Assembly (NCBI GenBank): GCA_024036415.1
Contig: JAMWET010003181.1
Location: forward strand, 124,001 to 188,000
Source: Prochilodus magdalenae
Taxonomy: Eukaryota; Chordata; Actinopteri; Characiformes; Prochilodontidae
Direction: 5' to 3'
Length of the DNA: 64,000 nucleotides
In this document: one piece after another, positions 25,250 through 38,342 of the stretch
Position numbering within the stretch: the first letter of the stretch is position 1
Layout: every line of letters begins with the position of its first letter
Made by a program: the position numbers and the translations under genes
Notes under the pieces: model-generated
Seen by the model: only the letters and a program-made list of their open reading frames with translations
What the model was told of the DNA's origin: nothing
Databases searched by the model: none

Positions 25250-26364
25250 ATCAATAAGTTACATTACAACATCACTGCTGATAAAAGTAAGTAGTTACAT
25301 TATGACATCACTGCTGATAAAAGTAAGTAGTTACATTATAACATCACTGCTAATAAAAGTAAGTAGTTACATTGACATCACTGCTGATAAAGGTAGTTAC
25401 ATTATGACATCGCTGCTGATAAAGTAAGTAGTTACATTATGACATCACTGCTGATAAATTATGTAGTTACATTATGTCATCACTGCTGATAAATTAAGTA
25501 GTTACATTATGACATCACTGCTAATAAAAGTAAGTAGTTACATTATAACATCACTGCTGATAAATTATGTAGTTACATTATGTCATCACTGCTGATAAAT
25601 TAAGTAGTTACATTATGACATCACTGCTAATAAAAGTAAGTAGTTACATTGACATCACTGCTGATAAAGGTAGTTACATTATGACATCGCTGCTGATAAA
25701 GTAAGTAGTTACATTATGACATCACTGCTGATAAAAGTAAGTAGTTACATAATGACATCGCTGCTGATAAAGTAAGTAGTTACATTATGACATCACTGCT
25801 GATAAAAGTAAGTAGTTACATTATGACATCACTGCTGATAAAAGTAAGTAGTTACATTGACATCACTGCTGATAAAAGTAAGTAGTTACAAGTCACTGCT
25901 GATGGTGAATTAAGTAGTTACATTATAACATCACTGCTGATAAATTAAGTAGTAACATACATTAGTGTTACATTATCATCCTGCTGATAAATAAAGTTAA
26001 GTATAACATCACATTATGTATGGACATCACTGCTGATAAATTATGTAGTTACATTATGTCATCACTGCTGATAAATTAAGTAGTTACATTATGTCATCAC
26101 TGCTGATAAATTAAGTAGTTACATTATGACATCACTGCTGATAAAGTAAGTAGTTCTTTATAACATCACTGCTGATAAATTAAGTAGTTACATTATGACA
26201 TCACTGCTGATAAAGTAAGTAGTTACTTTATAACATCACTGCTGATAAAAGTAAGTAGTTACATTATGACATCACTGCTGATAAAAGTAAGTAGTTACAT
26301 TATAACATCACTGCTGATAAAAGTAAGTAGTTACTTTATAACATCACTGCTGATAAAAGTACTT
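25250..26364 (+). repeat. Minisatellite of 36-bp units, about 30 copies
   Basis: The consensus unit is gtaagtagttacattatg followed by acatcactgctgataaaa (36 bp). Variants include ataac for atgac, ataaattaag or ataaattatg for ataaaagtaag, and shorter units lacking 3-8 bases. The array shows higher-order structure: a three-unit block recurs near 25441-25656, and the stretch taataaaagtaagtagttac with its following short units occurs at 25351 and again at 25628. A unit of 12 codons keeps a frame open across the first units (25062-25427), giving SSYIMTSLLIKV repeats. This is incidental and not a gene. Confidence 0.92.
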
Positions 26365-28049
26365 ACTAGGCAAAATCAGTGCAGCCTTGCGTCAGTTATT
26401 TAACCCTGTGTCTCCTTCAGCTCACCCAGAAAAATTACAGCGGGGATGACTGTAATGCTGGGCCTCTGCTTGAACTGTTGCACCACTGCAAAACAGCCTT
26501 CTCGACCTGTTGCCTTTCACTTGCTAGTTATCAGGTCTCACTTCTCAAGCTAAAGCTTTGTTAGGGGCTCAGTGGGCCCATGCAGAAGTGGAGAAACACA
26601 CTGTATTGTTTGATTTTAAATAGCCCCTAGGCTAGCAGAGTTAAAGTGGGCTAAAGGTTTGTCCTGTATTAAATGGTGGAAGTGGGAGGGTGGAGATGCA
26701 CAGTTCATACTGTATGTTCTAACTAAGAGCAGACAGAGCTGTGGATGCCAGCTGTATTGACAGACAGTCTGTTTTTATGTGTGTGTATGTGAGGGTGTGC
26801 AGGTAGACCAGATAGAGGACCAGAGATATAAGTAGATGTGGGTGGCTTATTCCTCTTCACACCTTGAGGGTAAAAAGCGGGGGTGTTTGTTCTTACTAGA
26901 GCTTGACCTGATAAAGGAATAGTTTAGCAAAAATAGATCAGTCGTACAGTTTTTCCTGTTGCTCCAAATCAGACGAGCTGTGTTCCATAGTGTGTCTTAG
27001 TTTTGCCCTGAAGCTGTAAGGCCAGTGTACAACGTAATGCTTGTAGTAATGCAATAGTGCACTAAAAAATCATCACACAGCCTATACGTATGGAAAACTG
27101 TATTTACTATAAGGAGAGTTCGGTGCATAGAACTGACACGTAAGCCTCTTTTGTCTCCTCCTTAAAATACAAATCTATGTCCAATTTAGGATGGTAAAAC
27201 AGGCCAGTTCCCAAATTCTAGACCAAAGGTCTTCAAACACTGGACTGCATGCAGTGTCCCAGTTCTGGATTTTGGAACCGCTGGTAGCTATGGCATCAGG
27301 TGTTCGATTAGTTACACCAACAGTTTAATTTACTAACAGTGATTACAAAATCCGGAAGTGGACACTGGGTTAAAGATCTGGACCTCTGTTCTAGACTGTT
27401 CTATAGCAGACCTGAACCATTAATAAAAAATTACCTACAACAGCAAAGCACCAGCAACAAAATAGCAGACTATGTGAAGAAAGCTGCTGTTCCAGGTTGT
27501 GAAGGCCATGTTGGAACTTTCCATACCCTTTCCAAAGAACTGGACTGTCAGCAGGCAAGGATGAGGTTCATCTTCAAATAAGGCCATCACAACCACAACA
27601 ACAACCTGTAAGCTGCGGCCATGTTGTGTGGTTTTATACACTGTGTGACGGTTGAAGCTGATCATCTGTGTGTTTTATAGTAAGAAGTTACATTGTGTTA
27701 ATACTACCAAGCTCCAGTATGGCTAATTGAATGATGGCCCAACTCGTTTATACCAGAGCGGATGCAAGAAGCCTTATATGTAAAGATTGCTGACACAGAG
27801 GTTCATTTCACTTTCCCGCCTGCGTCTATTTTGAAATTGATGTTGTTTGGGCCAATGTTGTAAACGGGTATGTGAAACCACATCATGACATTTTTCAGCC
27901 TGAGCAAACCAAATGTCTTCTCTGCAGACATCAGAGACCAATTTAAAGTCCTGAATAAATGCATTCTGGCATGTTCAAGCAACATAGGGTTTCTATAATA
28001 GACGCTTTAGGTTTTTTTTCTTTTTTCACGCTTAGCCGCACATGTATTG

Positions 28050-28475
28050 TAGACAGGGATGGGCCTATCGCTATACCTGACTGACCCTAAAGCCATGATA
28101 GAGGACATTTAGTGTCCATTTAGCAGTGAGTCCTCCATGAGTCATCCTTTTAGTGCCAGCACCATTTGCAGACAGCTGCATAACGCAGGACTACTTCCAT
28201 TCAGGTCATTATGGCGACTGCCCCTAACACTACGTCGACAAAGACAGTAATGGTGTCATGCCAGCCTGTCATGGAGTGACTCAGAATCAACTCCATACCG
28301 AGAAGCCTGCATGTTGCGTTATCAGTCATGTCAGCCCGACACCATACTGAGAGATACTACTTTGGTATGTGTAGCTCAATAAATATTGGCCATATCAGTC
28401 TCAGTTTATTTGATTGTTACTGGTGGCCTTACTCTGCCTTCCCAGTAGCATTGCTGTCCGATGATGATGAGTCTA
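28050..28475 (+). mobile_element. Tc1/mariner-like deletion element, copy D (shortest)
   Basis: Shares the gtcctccatgagtcatcc, agacagctgcataacgcagg and catggagtgactcagaat blocks with the other copies. It then jumps directly to the aactccataccgagaagcct segment, so the remaining transposase block and the C-terminal helix are both lost. It keeps the shared AATAAA-containing tail (agctcaataaatattggcc). The outer inverted repeat is truncated on the right. Confidence 0.6.
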
Positions 28476-30011
28476 GATTCCAGCATCCCATACAGTGTCA
28501 GAAACCATTAGCACCATCTTGACAGAGTTTAAGTGAACCCGGTGATGATTTAGACATGCAGTTTGCACAGTGTCAACGTTTGACTATAACGTCCATTGCT
28601 TTTCCACCATATTACCTTCAGATTCAGTGCAAAACTTTCAGAACTAACTTCTGACAGCAAACATGTCTTGGCTAATCGAAGACTGTAATTTGATTTGTCC
28701 CCAACAATCCCTCTAAGACCACCTTAAACTGCTATAGCGTGCAGAAAAAGAACATGCTCATTTCTGTTCATAAATGGCCGGCTGGAAACGCTTGTTTCCT
28801 ATTTCCTTCTCTTGTAAATCCTGCCGGTTTTGTCAGCTGAGAATGGCATGGCCATATTTTAAAACAAGTTGCGTTTGTAAAACGGCCACTCAGCATGTGT
28901 AGGACTCTTTGTGCCCCTCTGAATGCACCCTGAGGGACCGCCACACACGAGATTGAAGGCCATGGCTGGCCTCTTTGTTGTGTCTATAGCGATGGTTTGC
29001 AGTTCACCTGCTATCTGTTTCTCTATCTCTTCTCTATCGATTGTGCAGCTGTGAGGTAATAAAAAGGTCTCCCTGCATGTCAGTCACCTGTCCAGCCCAG
29101 TCACAGCGAACACGTAGGTGCCTTCAGCCTGATGGGCCCTGGGCTCCTGTCAGTCAGCACGCTATGGACTGTTGATAGAGACAGGATCCAGGGGTGAGGG
29201 GATAGGGGGTGATGAGCGATGCTGGGAGTGTGAAAATGTTTACCGCTCTCGTTTACTCCTTTTGAAGAAATAGCACAGCAAAATAAATATATTTTTTATA
29301 TAAATTAAAATTAATACATTTATTGGAAATTAACTGGAAGCATTGCATTTTCTTTCCATATATTGCCAAGGGAGCTGCTGTATCAGTATCAGTGATCTCG
29401 CTTCACCAGTGATGCTTTGAATCTGAGGACACTGTGGAATTTAGACTCCAGGTGCGCATACAAAATTACTGACCGTGCTGCAGTCCAGGATCTGTGTGTA
29501 GTCGCACCTGGCTGAGTGTTTTACTGTACAGGTAAATATCATTTCAGTGTAGGGGCCGTGGAATGGTTTCTTGGTGGTATCGATGGAATGTTCCTCTCGG
29601 CTGTAGTCAGTAGTTTTGGCACAGATGCAGCTAATGGGTAGGTTTGTAGTTCTGTTGTGCAGTTTGTGGACTCTGTCCAGACACTTCTTTGCTGTTCAGT
29701 AGGATAGTAGTGATCATTCATCATTTGTAGAGATTTCTTTACTTCTCTGTCTCTTCTCCACTGTAATCCTGACCTTGAGATGCATTATCGCTTAGCCGAG
29801 CTGCAGCAGCACTGTTCAGCAGGCAGGCAGTGAGAGATGAAAGCCAGCTCTGCTGAAACCAAAGATACAGCCGCGTGCTGGCGTCGCGTTTAGATCTGAG
29901 AACTGAGCAGATGGAATGAATAGAAAGGATAAGACACATGTGCTCACAAAGCAGTGCAGAACAGTAGGCACCAGACAGAAAGGAGGAGAGAAAGAAGTGA
30001 ATATGCTGGGT

Positions 30012-30355
30012 TCTGTCACTTCTTTCTTTTCTTTATGCAGGGATCAGTGTTTCTTTCTTTCCTTCCTTTCTCTCTTTCTTTCGTTGTTAGTTTTTCTTTT
30101 TTCCTTCATTTTTATCCATGTTTTTTTTTCTCTTGAATCTTTCTTTCGCTCCTTTTTTCTGTTCCTCCCTCTTTTCACTCTGTCCTCGTTATTTTTTTTT
30201 CTTTGTATAAGTTTTTCTTCATCCTTTTCTCTCCCCTCTTTCTTACTGTTTGTGCTTGAATATTACTTTTTCTTTTACTTGCATTCTCTCCCTTTTTTCT
30301 TTTTTTTCTCACACCTTTTCCATGTCTTTCTTTCTTTCTGTCTTTCTTTCTCTAA
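30012..30355 (+). repeat. Long T/C-rich block upstream of the exon 11 acceptor
   Basis: About 340 bases of ttctttctttcc-type sequence with few purines, ending 48 bases before exon 11. It extends far beyond a normal polypyrimidine tract. Confidence 0.85.
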
Positions 30356-30402
30356 AACACAAATCAACATGTTTATTCCTCTGTGTGTTTTTCTTTGTGT
30401 AG

Positions 30403-30513
30403 ATCCTGAAGGAGTATAAGGATGAGGACTGGAACATAGGGAATATTGTGCACACGCTGATCAACAGGCGCTACGGGGAGAAGTGCATTGCGTATGCAGA
30501 GAGCCACGACCAG
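30403..30513 (+). CDS. gbe1: GBE1 exon 11: third catalytic Asp (SHDQ)
   Basis: This 111-nt, phase 0-0 exon of 37 codons corresponds to human residues 446-482. It reads [17 protein letters not shown], then [14 protein letters not shown], then AESHDQ. The Asp of AESHDQ (30508-30510; human D481) is the GH13 transition-state stabiliser that completes the catalytic triad. Flanks are tgtag at the acceptor and gtactg at the donor. The exon follows a 14-kb intron that ends in an unusually long pyrimidine-rich stretch. Confidence 0.96.
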
Positions 30514-33500
30514 GTACTGCCACCCCAAACCCCCATTCTACACGCAGGGCAGACAGGAGCAAATGTAATCAATGCATCATTTGGGATGGAAATTGGTGTC
30601 AGCGCAGGTTGAGGGACTCTTAGGGAGAGAGGGAAATTAGAAATGAACACATCCACCTTGTTTGTACATTTTCCAGCCCCACAGCTAAAACAAACTCTTT
30701 TCCTGATTTTTTATCATCATCATCATCACCCTGGGGGCTATGGGGTCCTTTGGTAACCAACATGTTCCTGAATTTGTATGAAAGACCACACATAAAGGGA
30801 GCATAACAGTATGATATATAATCATTACTGAAATGAATAATGTTATAATTATCAGCACTTTTATAATATCTCAGAAACATGTGTCAAAGATTTAAACCAT
30901 ACAATGAACCATATAGACAAGCAGTAAACAGGAAAAACAGCACCTATAAAAACACTTATAAACGTAAACAACTTATCAGCCAAATTCCATTGTCTTTTGA
31001 AACTAATTTATCTTTAGCAGCTGTTCGACTTTTCTAACGTTCTTTCTTAAATACTTATATAGTTACAAAATAGCTATTATGTTATCACTCAGCCCAGGTG
31101 TTGTCAATCAATTTTTTTTAAGTTTATTTATTTATTTATTTATTTATTGTTATTCTGGTGCCTTTTGGCTATAGTAACTTGTTTGCCGACCTCCAAAGGT
31201 GGAATGTTGTGATGTAAATGGATTAAAGTACTCTTGTTATTTTTATTTATTTTATTAGCTATTAGATACTTTTTTTTGCCATACGGCCCGAGATAACACT
31301 CAATGTCATTTTTAAATTTATATAGGTGTTATTTCTTTGCACAGTGCTGTACCCATCACCTTTCCAATTATGCTGCTGACCAAAAGAAATCAAAGAAAGT
31401 CTGTTTTTCCCCTGCATGCTTAAACTCTATGGATTAAATGAGGAATAGGAATTAAATGACAACATGACCTTGTGTAAGAGATAAGTGTCCCATCTGTTTT
31501 AGTTGCAGAGTCTGAAAAGGATTAAGGACAGTCGTTGTTGCAAAAAAAAAAAAAAAAAACTTATGGTTTTATATTTGTTGCTAGTAGAGCAGAGCTGTCT
31601 ATGTAGTCGCAGTTTGTAGAATACCGTGCAACAGCTTCTTTGTTTTTTGCGCTCAGATTATTTGCACGGTCTGATAATAGTGATTGTAGAGCCTCAGCAT
31701 GTGTAATGTCAGTGAGTCTGGCTTGTTTTGTGGATTTGTTTTTTAGGCTCTGGTTTCTCAGTTTTTGGAAGATGTCAAGTTATTCTTGACTTAGACATAC
31801 ATACATTTCATTGTGTGGAGCATTTACAATATGTAGAGTTTTTTTCTTTTGCAACTTTCTTTAAGAAGTTTAAGAGGGATCAAAGAATGTTTCGCCCTCC
31901 CTTACAAGCTTACTACACAATCATTCATAAAAGGTTTCTTCTATGGCTTTAAATAAAGCTTTTTGATGCCTATTTATATTAGAAAGTGTGTGCGAGGGCT
32001 GTCAGAGAATGTGAAGACCCTTTCCTAGAACAATAGATTCGAGCCAACAAGCATTTTCGAAGAGTGCATTCTTGGGACATAGCTTTGCTTCATAGTCAGT
32101 GTTGTCACTGGTGTGCCACTGGAATAAATTTAGCATCTCAATACATTGCATGCTAAAAGTAGAAGGATGTGATTTTGTTTTTTTTTTACCGTATGTTACT
32201 TTTTTACAGTTACAATGTAATATATGTTTCAAGTGTAGCTGTAGCAACGTCATTATTACCAAGTCACGCTTAGGCACATGTAGGGAAAAGAGTCATAGAA
32301 CATATACATTTGCAAATGAGTATGTCCGTGTGAACAACTGGCAGTATGCCTCGATAGTATACACACAGGTGTCGGATGTACTTGTTGCAGGAAAGTGCTA
32401 AAGATCAGTTCCTGGAGCTATAACACCCTTAATATAATCAGCGACAAGCTAGAGCAATGACGCACACAACGGCTTACGTGTAGAAGACAGAGCAAGTCCC
32501 TACAATTAATTTCTTTTTTTTTTACTTAAAAAAGAATGAATTTCTTTATAAGCCCACTTTTATGAACTCTACTGCCACTCTCCCCGTCCCACTATCCTTC
32601 CAGTTTTAAAACCAATGAGTTACTGGGGCTTGCTTCCAACAAAAGCTGACTGATCAAAACATTTCTTAAAGGATGCAAAGAAAATGGGACCCCCAACTAC
32701 TGTGCAAGACCTAGTAGACCACCCAAACTTTCATCCATGAGACAGAGGAGCTCCACTCTTGCTTCAGACCTGAGAAAATCTACAAATGGTTCCATTCTTC
32801 CTTCCATTAGAGCTGTGGGTCTGAAAGGATGTGTAGCTGTCAGGAGGTAGTGAAAAGAAGATTTGGAAATTGTTTTAGAACATGTGCAACAAGATTTTAA
32901 GGACTGGTGAGGCCACATTTGAAAGTGGGACAGTTTTGGATCATGAGAATCAGAAACTGCAACCATCTTCCAAGACTGAACTTTAGAGGTGTGGGAAACT
33001 ATCCTTAAAGGTTTCTTTGGAATCTGAAAGCAAATCTTCCAAAAAGACTGAAAAGTGTTAAGAAGGCCTATGGGAGACTAACAGTCAGTTGTTGTTTTCA
33101 GTTGTTGAAGCTTGTGTGTAATTCTCTGTTAAATAAATGTTTTCTCCAAACATGCAGTGTTAGTTAGTACCAGTACATTAGCATGCCTTGATTTGCATAA
33201 TGCAACTGATGCTTATTATTTCATTCTTCATTTGCATGTTTTATTCTTTTTATTCTTTTTTTATGTTTGACTAAAGGAGTCCTTGCTAATTACCAAAATG
33301 CTGTAGATGTTTATTAGAATTCCACAGCTGCAGCACAACATTGAGTGAATAGCTTTGGGAATATGACTTGTTGTGAGACATCATCCTGTCATGTCCTGAG
33401 GTGTTTTTACACAATCTATGTCATGATCTTATCTATCTCCATGTGTCAGTGGTTAGCCTGTCACCAGGTTCAATGCATACCCGGGCTGCTTACTCTGAGT

Positions 33501-33614
33501 TTAGGCCTACCTTCGGTGGCGGCTGACATCCATAAGCCGGTTCAATAATCATTACTCACACAACTAATGTACCGTATGTGTTCAATTCTCATAATCCTGT
33601 GACTCTCTTGACAG
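30514..33614 (+). other. GBE1 intron 11
   Basis: A 3101-bp phase-0 intron. It holds a TTTA run (31120-31148), a poly-A run (31542-31559) and a second-type Tc1 relic (32660-33145). The rest is AT-rich without recognisable features. Confidence 0.93.
32660..33145 (+). mobile_element. Second-family Tc1 transposase relic
   Basis: Starts with a stretch shared with 45425 and 61345 (gacctagtagaccacccaaa). It continues with decayed LKGCVAVRR-like codons near 32820-32850, the N-terminal linker of another Tc1-like transposase group. It then passes abruptly to a C-terminal-like segment near 32990-33070 (WETILKGFFG, then a SMPKR-like region with stops). The catalytic core is missing and several stops are present. 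A tail with AATAAA lies near 33131. Confidence 0.6.
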
Positions 33615-33786
33615 GCTCTGGTGGGAGACAAGACCCTGGCCTTCTGGCTGATGGATAAGGAGATGTACACCAACATGAGTACCCTAATTCCCATGAACCC
33701 CATCATTGATCGGGGCATCCAGCTGCACAAGATGATCCGGCTGCTTACCCACGGCCTGGGAGGAGAGGGCTACCTCAACTTCATGG
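33615..33786 (+). CDS. gbe1: GBE1 exon 12: ALVGDK to NFMG
   Basis: This 172-nt exon starts in phase 0 and ends on the first base of a Gly codon, covering human residues 483-540. It reads [17 protein letters not shown], then [19 protein letters not shown], then [20 protein letters not shown]. The residues mutated in human glycogen storage disease IV that I can place here, R515 (33711-33713), R524 (33738-33740) and Y535 (33771-33773), are unchanged. The donor gtgagt is close to consensus. The intron just downstream contains a 336-bp AT/GT array starting 288 bp after this exon. Confidence 0.96.
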
Positions 33787-34073
33787 GTGAGTTCCTCTAC
33801 AGGCGCATGCAGAAACCATGGTTTTAAACTCCCTTAAATTACTTTTTCTGTGTTATTATATATTTTTAATTGGGGTATCTTCATACATGATGCAATGAAT
33901 ATGGCGAAGGTTGAGAGAGCTGGTCTTGTGCTTCAAAGGGGTATCAAAGTGGTTTCATTTACATGCGTGGATTGTATGAATAAATGCATATATTTGCATG
34001 GATTTGATTATAAATAAATAAATGGCTAATGTACATGGCTGACACTTTGAGATTCTTAATAAAGCCTCAATAT

Positions 34074-34412
<339 letters not shown>

Positions 34413-36268
34413 GTAACTAAGCCAACAGTGAAGATCAATGACTTATTAATGCAAGTTTTTGATACCTGATCCTAAAATAGTATCTAACTTCTAATAACTA
34501 AGCTATAAATCCAAATATTTATACAAATACTAATTAAAAATTTGTTAAAATCTATATTTTCTGTGTCACAAATAAAACACACTTGTCTTAATTTAATGAC
34601 TTTAACTTAGATTAAATATATAAAATATGTATGCAAATGCAATTTACTTGTTGGATTGTGCCTATTAGATGCATAGGAAAAGCTATTTTTTGTTTATTAC
34701 TATTATATAATAAGTAATAGCACCATGTTTAACAATAAGATAAGCCTGTGGTGTGTACATGTAAGCACACATTAAAACATTTGTCTTATACACCCGCCTT
34801 GTTAACTCACGCTAACATCTCAGAGTTGGAGTTTAGTTGTTCACGGTGTATTAGTGTGGGCTAAGTCAAGGTCAAGCACGTTTGCATGTCAGACATTGCT
34901 TTGCCCTGTTGGCATCGGCAACCCCATTACAGATATGGATACTGGGTCTAAGTTACACTTATCATTTACCGTTGTTTAATTTACATTTACGAGTTAATTC
35001 TGCAGGAATTTTGAAAAGTTGATTGGAATTCCCAGTAAATGGTTTTCCAAGATGCTTAATTAGCACATTACACAAATCAGCAAAGCATGTCAGTTTCAAT
35101 TAGATCTTTTATTGCACTTTGCAATTAGTTCAGTGTTATTTTCAGTCCCGCCTCTTAGAAATGCACTTTTCTCTTGTGTCCGTGTCAATTAGCCAGCAAT
35201 ACCAATTGACTAAAAAAAGGACATCAGGGTTTTATAGAGAATAACAACACCTGCAGGGTACAGGCTTCACTGATCTTCCTCTGTGCATTTACAGGGTCTG
35301 TTTCAGCATGTAAAGCAATCAGCTGCTGTATTCCAGGTTCATTTTCCCTGGAGGAATATACGCCATTAAAGCAATGCTTTGAATTTTATATTGAGTGTAC
35401 AATAAGTGTGTTCAGTGCATAAGATATCGCTGCTAGGCTCCGTCTGGACTTTGTTTAGCGTTATAATGACCAGTGAGCTTACTGTTATGACACGGTCAAT
35501 ATAACCGAGAGTGCTTCTCTTTCCGCTGCTAAGGGACAATGTGTACCACTGTCAGTTTGTACGGTGTTCTAGCCCCACCTACTGATCAGGTACATGGCCG
35601 CTTGGAGAGGCTGCGTGGGGACACTACGCTTGCCTGACCCTCTGATTAGCTGAACAGATCTGCAGTCTCAGTATCAAGATGCTGCAAAAAGATGGAGTTG
35701 ACGAAAAGTTGAGACGCGGGGGCATTTGTACTTACTCTTACTGAAGTTTGAAACTAAGGCGGATTTGTTCTGGGATTCACGCTGTGGGGGCGCAGGGCCC
35801 AGCATGCGTTCAGCAATGCCGGTCCGCTTGTTCACACCAGTGAGCGTACACATTTGGAAGCAGACAGAGCGCGTGGGGGCTCCCCACTCGCTAAGCAAAT
35901 GACAGAAGCTTTCCCTTTCTTTGTATTAATAATTTCTTTTCTCCTTTTGTCTAGAGTTTTGTGTTCTTTAGCGAGCTGCTGTTTGTTCCTCTTCATGTCT
36001 GGGCTTGTTACCATCTGCCTTTCCAAGTCCCACATGAGCATGAACTCAGCCAGGAACACAGCACTCAGACTTGTGAGCGCTGAAAATGATTGGAAATGTA
36101 TGAAAGGATGGAAGCCTTCTAATTAAGGCTGTATGCAGAGTACATCCTTAGCATGCAGACTTCTTTGAACCTACCACCCACAGGATATATACATTTTGTA
36201 TCTACAAGGTGCCTCAGGTGATTTTTTTTTTTTTTTTCCTCTGACCTGGTAAATGTAGACCATAATTG

Positions 36269-36299
<31 letters not shown>

Positions 36300-36310
36300 G
36301 GGAGAGAGGG
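36269..36310. repeat. (GA)n microsatellite
   Basis: About 20 GA units with GGGA interruptions. Confidence 0.95.
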
Positions 36311-37068
36311 ATGCTGTGCATGAAGCTTAACAACAGGATTGTAAGTGCTTTTCCAACATTGAAAGAATTATTATAATCAAAGTTAGATGCAGAATTAAGT
36401 ATGCAACTTAATAATTTGTTTGGAAGAGTATGGAATAAATATGGAAATGCAGTATCCGAAGTCACCTTGCATGTTTAAGGTGGTAGTAACAATACATGAG
36501 GATGATTGGGCTATAAATACCTGAGCGTGTGACGTGAAGAGGCGGTACAGTGCAGTGGGTGTCTCCACCAATGTTAATACTTGGTAAGAAGGCGTGACTG
36601 CAGTTGGGTGCGCCAAATGCCATGGTGTAACTGAAGTAGCTGGATTTGCAGCTGCATGGAAGTGTATGGTCATACATTAAAACTTATATGATATAACTTA
36701 TAGCTTACATAAATAATATTAATAAGAAACGTACCTCAAAATAAGGCTAAAATAAAAGTGCTTAATTTTGTGAAAAGCATTTTACGATATCAATCAAAAA
36801 CCAGGGCCTTTTTTTGTATACTGTTATAAAAGGTGTGTTGCATCATAAAGAAGACCCCAAGTGACCCTAATGATGCAAAGCCAAGGTCAGTAGCCCCTCC
36901 ACAAATTTTGGAAGAAATGTGATTTTTAATTTTTTATTTTATTTGAGGTATTTAGGTTGGAATGATTCAGGTTACCATGTCGGATATTATAACACCTCGG
37001 GAGAATCATGAAAATATGTAATTGTTTAAATAATGTATATGAAAAAAATATATATATTAGGTTAATAT

Positions 37069-37091
37069 GTAATCTGCAACACGTGAATGTG

Positions 37092-37141
<50 letters not shown>

Positions 37142-37156
37142 CATGTTGCAGATTAC
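37069..37156. repeat. Palindrome with an (AT)n core
   Basis: Left arm gtaatctgcaacacgtgaa (37069-37087) and right arm ttcacatgttgcagattac (37138-37156) are reverse complements with one mismatch. Between them lie a few bases and about 20 AT units, themselves self-complementary. Confidence 0.9.
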
Positions 37157-38342
37157 ACACTTACCTACTAGAGGTTAAGTATGTTGAATATTGGCTAATG
37201 CACATTTTAAAGGAATTCCCCAGTGTTTTGTAAACTAAATCTTTCACTTTGATCAACACAGACAGCTGCTTCGACCTGTTACTACTGTCCATCACAAAGG
37301 ACTAAATGCCACAGATGTGGCAGATGGATATCAGAACCAAAGAGACATCTGTCTTATTAGTAGCAGAGAGCAGTATAATTACTCCACTCTCAAGTTCAGT
37401 TTACAGACACACGTCTTTTTACTACTAATGACCAGCTTCAACTCGTTGATGGCTGTAGATAAACAGCATCAATCTATGATTCACATTGCACTCTACAGTG
37501 TTTCACTCTGAATGTTGTTTACGTGTGCAGTAAAATGCCACTGAGAAAGCCAGTGAGAGCCGAAAAAAGAAAACCAGAATAAATACAGGCCAGCGTGTCA
37601 TGTCAATGGATCAATGGCAGTGGAGTCATTTAACCAGTGCAGAGCAGGAACAAATTGTTTGAGCAAGCGAATCAATTTGAGCCGCTCCCCTGCTCGAAGA
37701 AATCTGTTTACTCTCTAGCAAATAGAGGAGCCTCATGAGCTAAAAGCTCCACATAGAGACCGCAGCCATGTTTGCTCACAGACAGATGAGCACTGTAACG
37801 ACAGCATGGAGCATTAAAACCCTCTCCCTTTCACACACAGGGAGCCAGCGAGCCAGCGAGCCAGCGGTTCACCAGCTCTTGCATAAAAGCAGTGGGCGGA
37901 CAGGAGGAATCGGTGTCCGACTTTCTGAAAGTAGCGGTAGAGCTTTCGTATCAGCTTCATGTCACACAGGCACTACTGTTTGAGCAGGTGCACCGTCAGT
38001 GGAAATGAATTCACTTGTTTTGTAATGGTAGCGGCCGGTATGGCCAAACATTTATAGCGTGGTGCATATGAAATTTCTGTGATGTTACTTCACTTTTTTA
38101 TGGGCAATTTTAAACAACCAAGTCATTTCAGCAAACGTGCAACATCAAAAAAGGATTTTGTGTAAAAAGGTGAGATTTCTAGTTTCCAGTCATGTTCAGA
38201 TGTCTCTGGTGGGATTGACTGGGTTGACCAGCGACCAGCGACCTTTGCACAAACTTGTGGTGTTAATGCCAGCTCGAGTGTCAAAGTGTGGAATGTAAGT
38301 ATTTCAGTTTTTACTTTTTACTCCAGTTGATGTACTAAAGGT

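Larger units (their letters stand above)
16251..30402 (+). other. GBE1 intron 10
   Basis: A 14152-bp phase-0 intron. It contains the fold-back MITE (16726-17400), a LINE remnant (19690-21150), an ATT array (21228-21303), the 36-bp minisatellite (25250-26364) with seed units (24632-24722), a Tc1-like fragment (28050-28475) and a terminal pyrimidine-rich block (30012-30355). Roughly 17900-18520, 21450-22120, 24180-24460 and 28550-29150 are non-repetitive with no gene that I recognise. Confidence 0.92.

Noticed and set aside
25062..25427. 121-aa frame with 12-residue repeats as a possible repeat protein
   Set aside because: The 36-bp unit keeps the frame by chance; it breaks as soon as shorter units appear, and there is no gene context.
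25250..26364. CRISPR-like array
   Set aside because: Units are continuous head-to-tail variants without unique spacers, in a vertebrate intron; it is a minisatellite.
29916..30419. 167-aa hydrophobic frame overlapping exon 11
   Set aside because: Pyrimidine-rich intron sequence; it enters exon 11 in a different frame from GBE1.
33621..33827. 68-aa frame starting with an internal Met
   Set aside because: This is simply GBE1 exon 12 read from an internal Met into the intron; replaced by the spliced exon.
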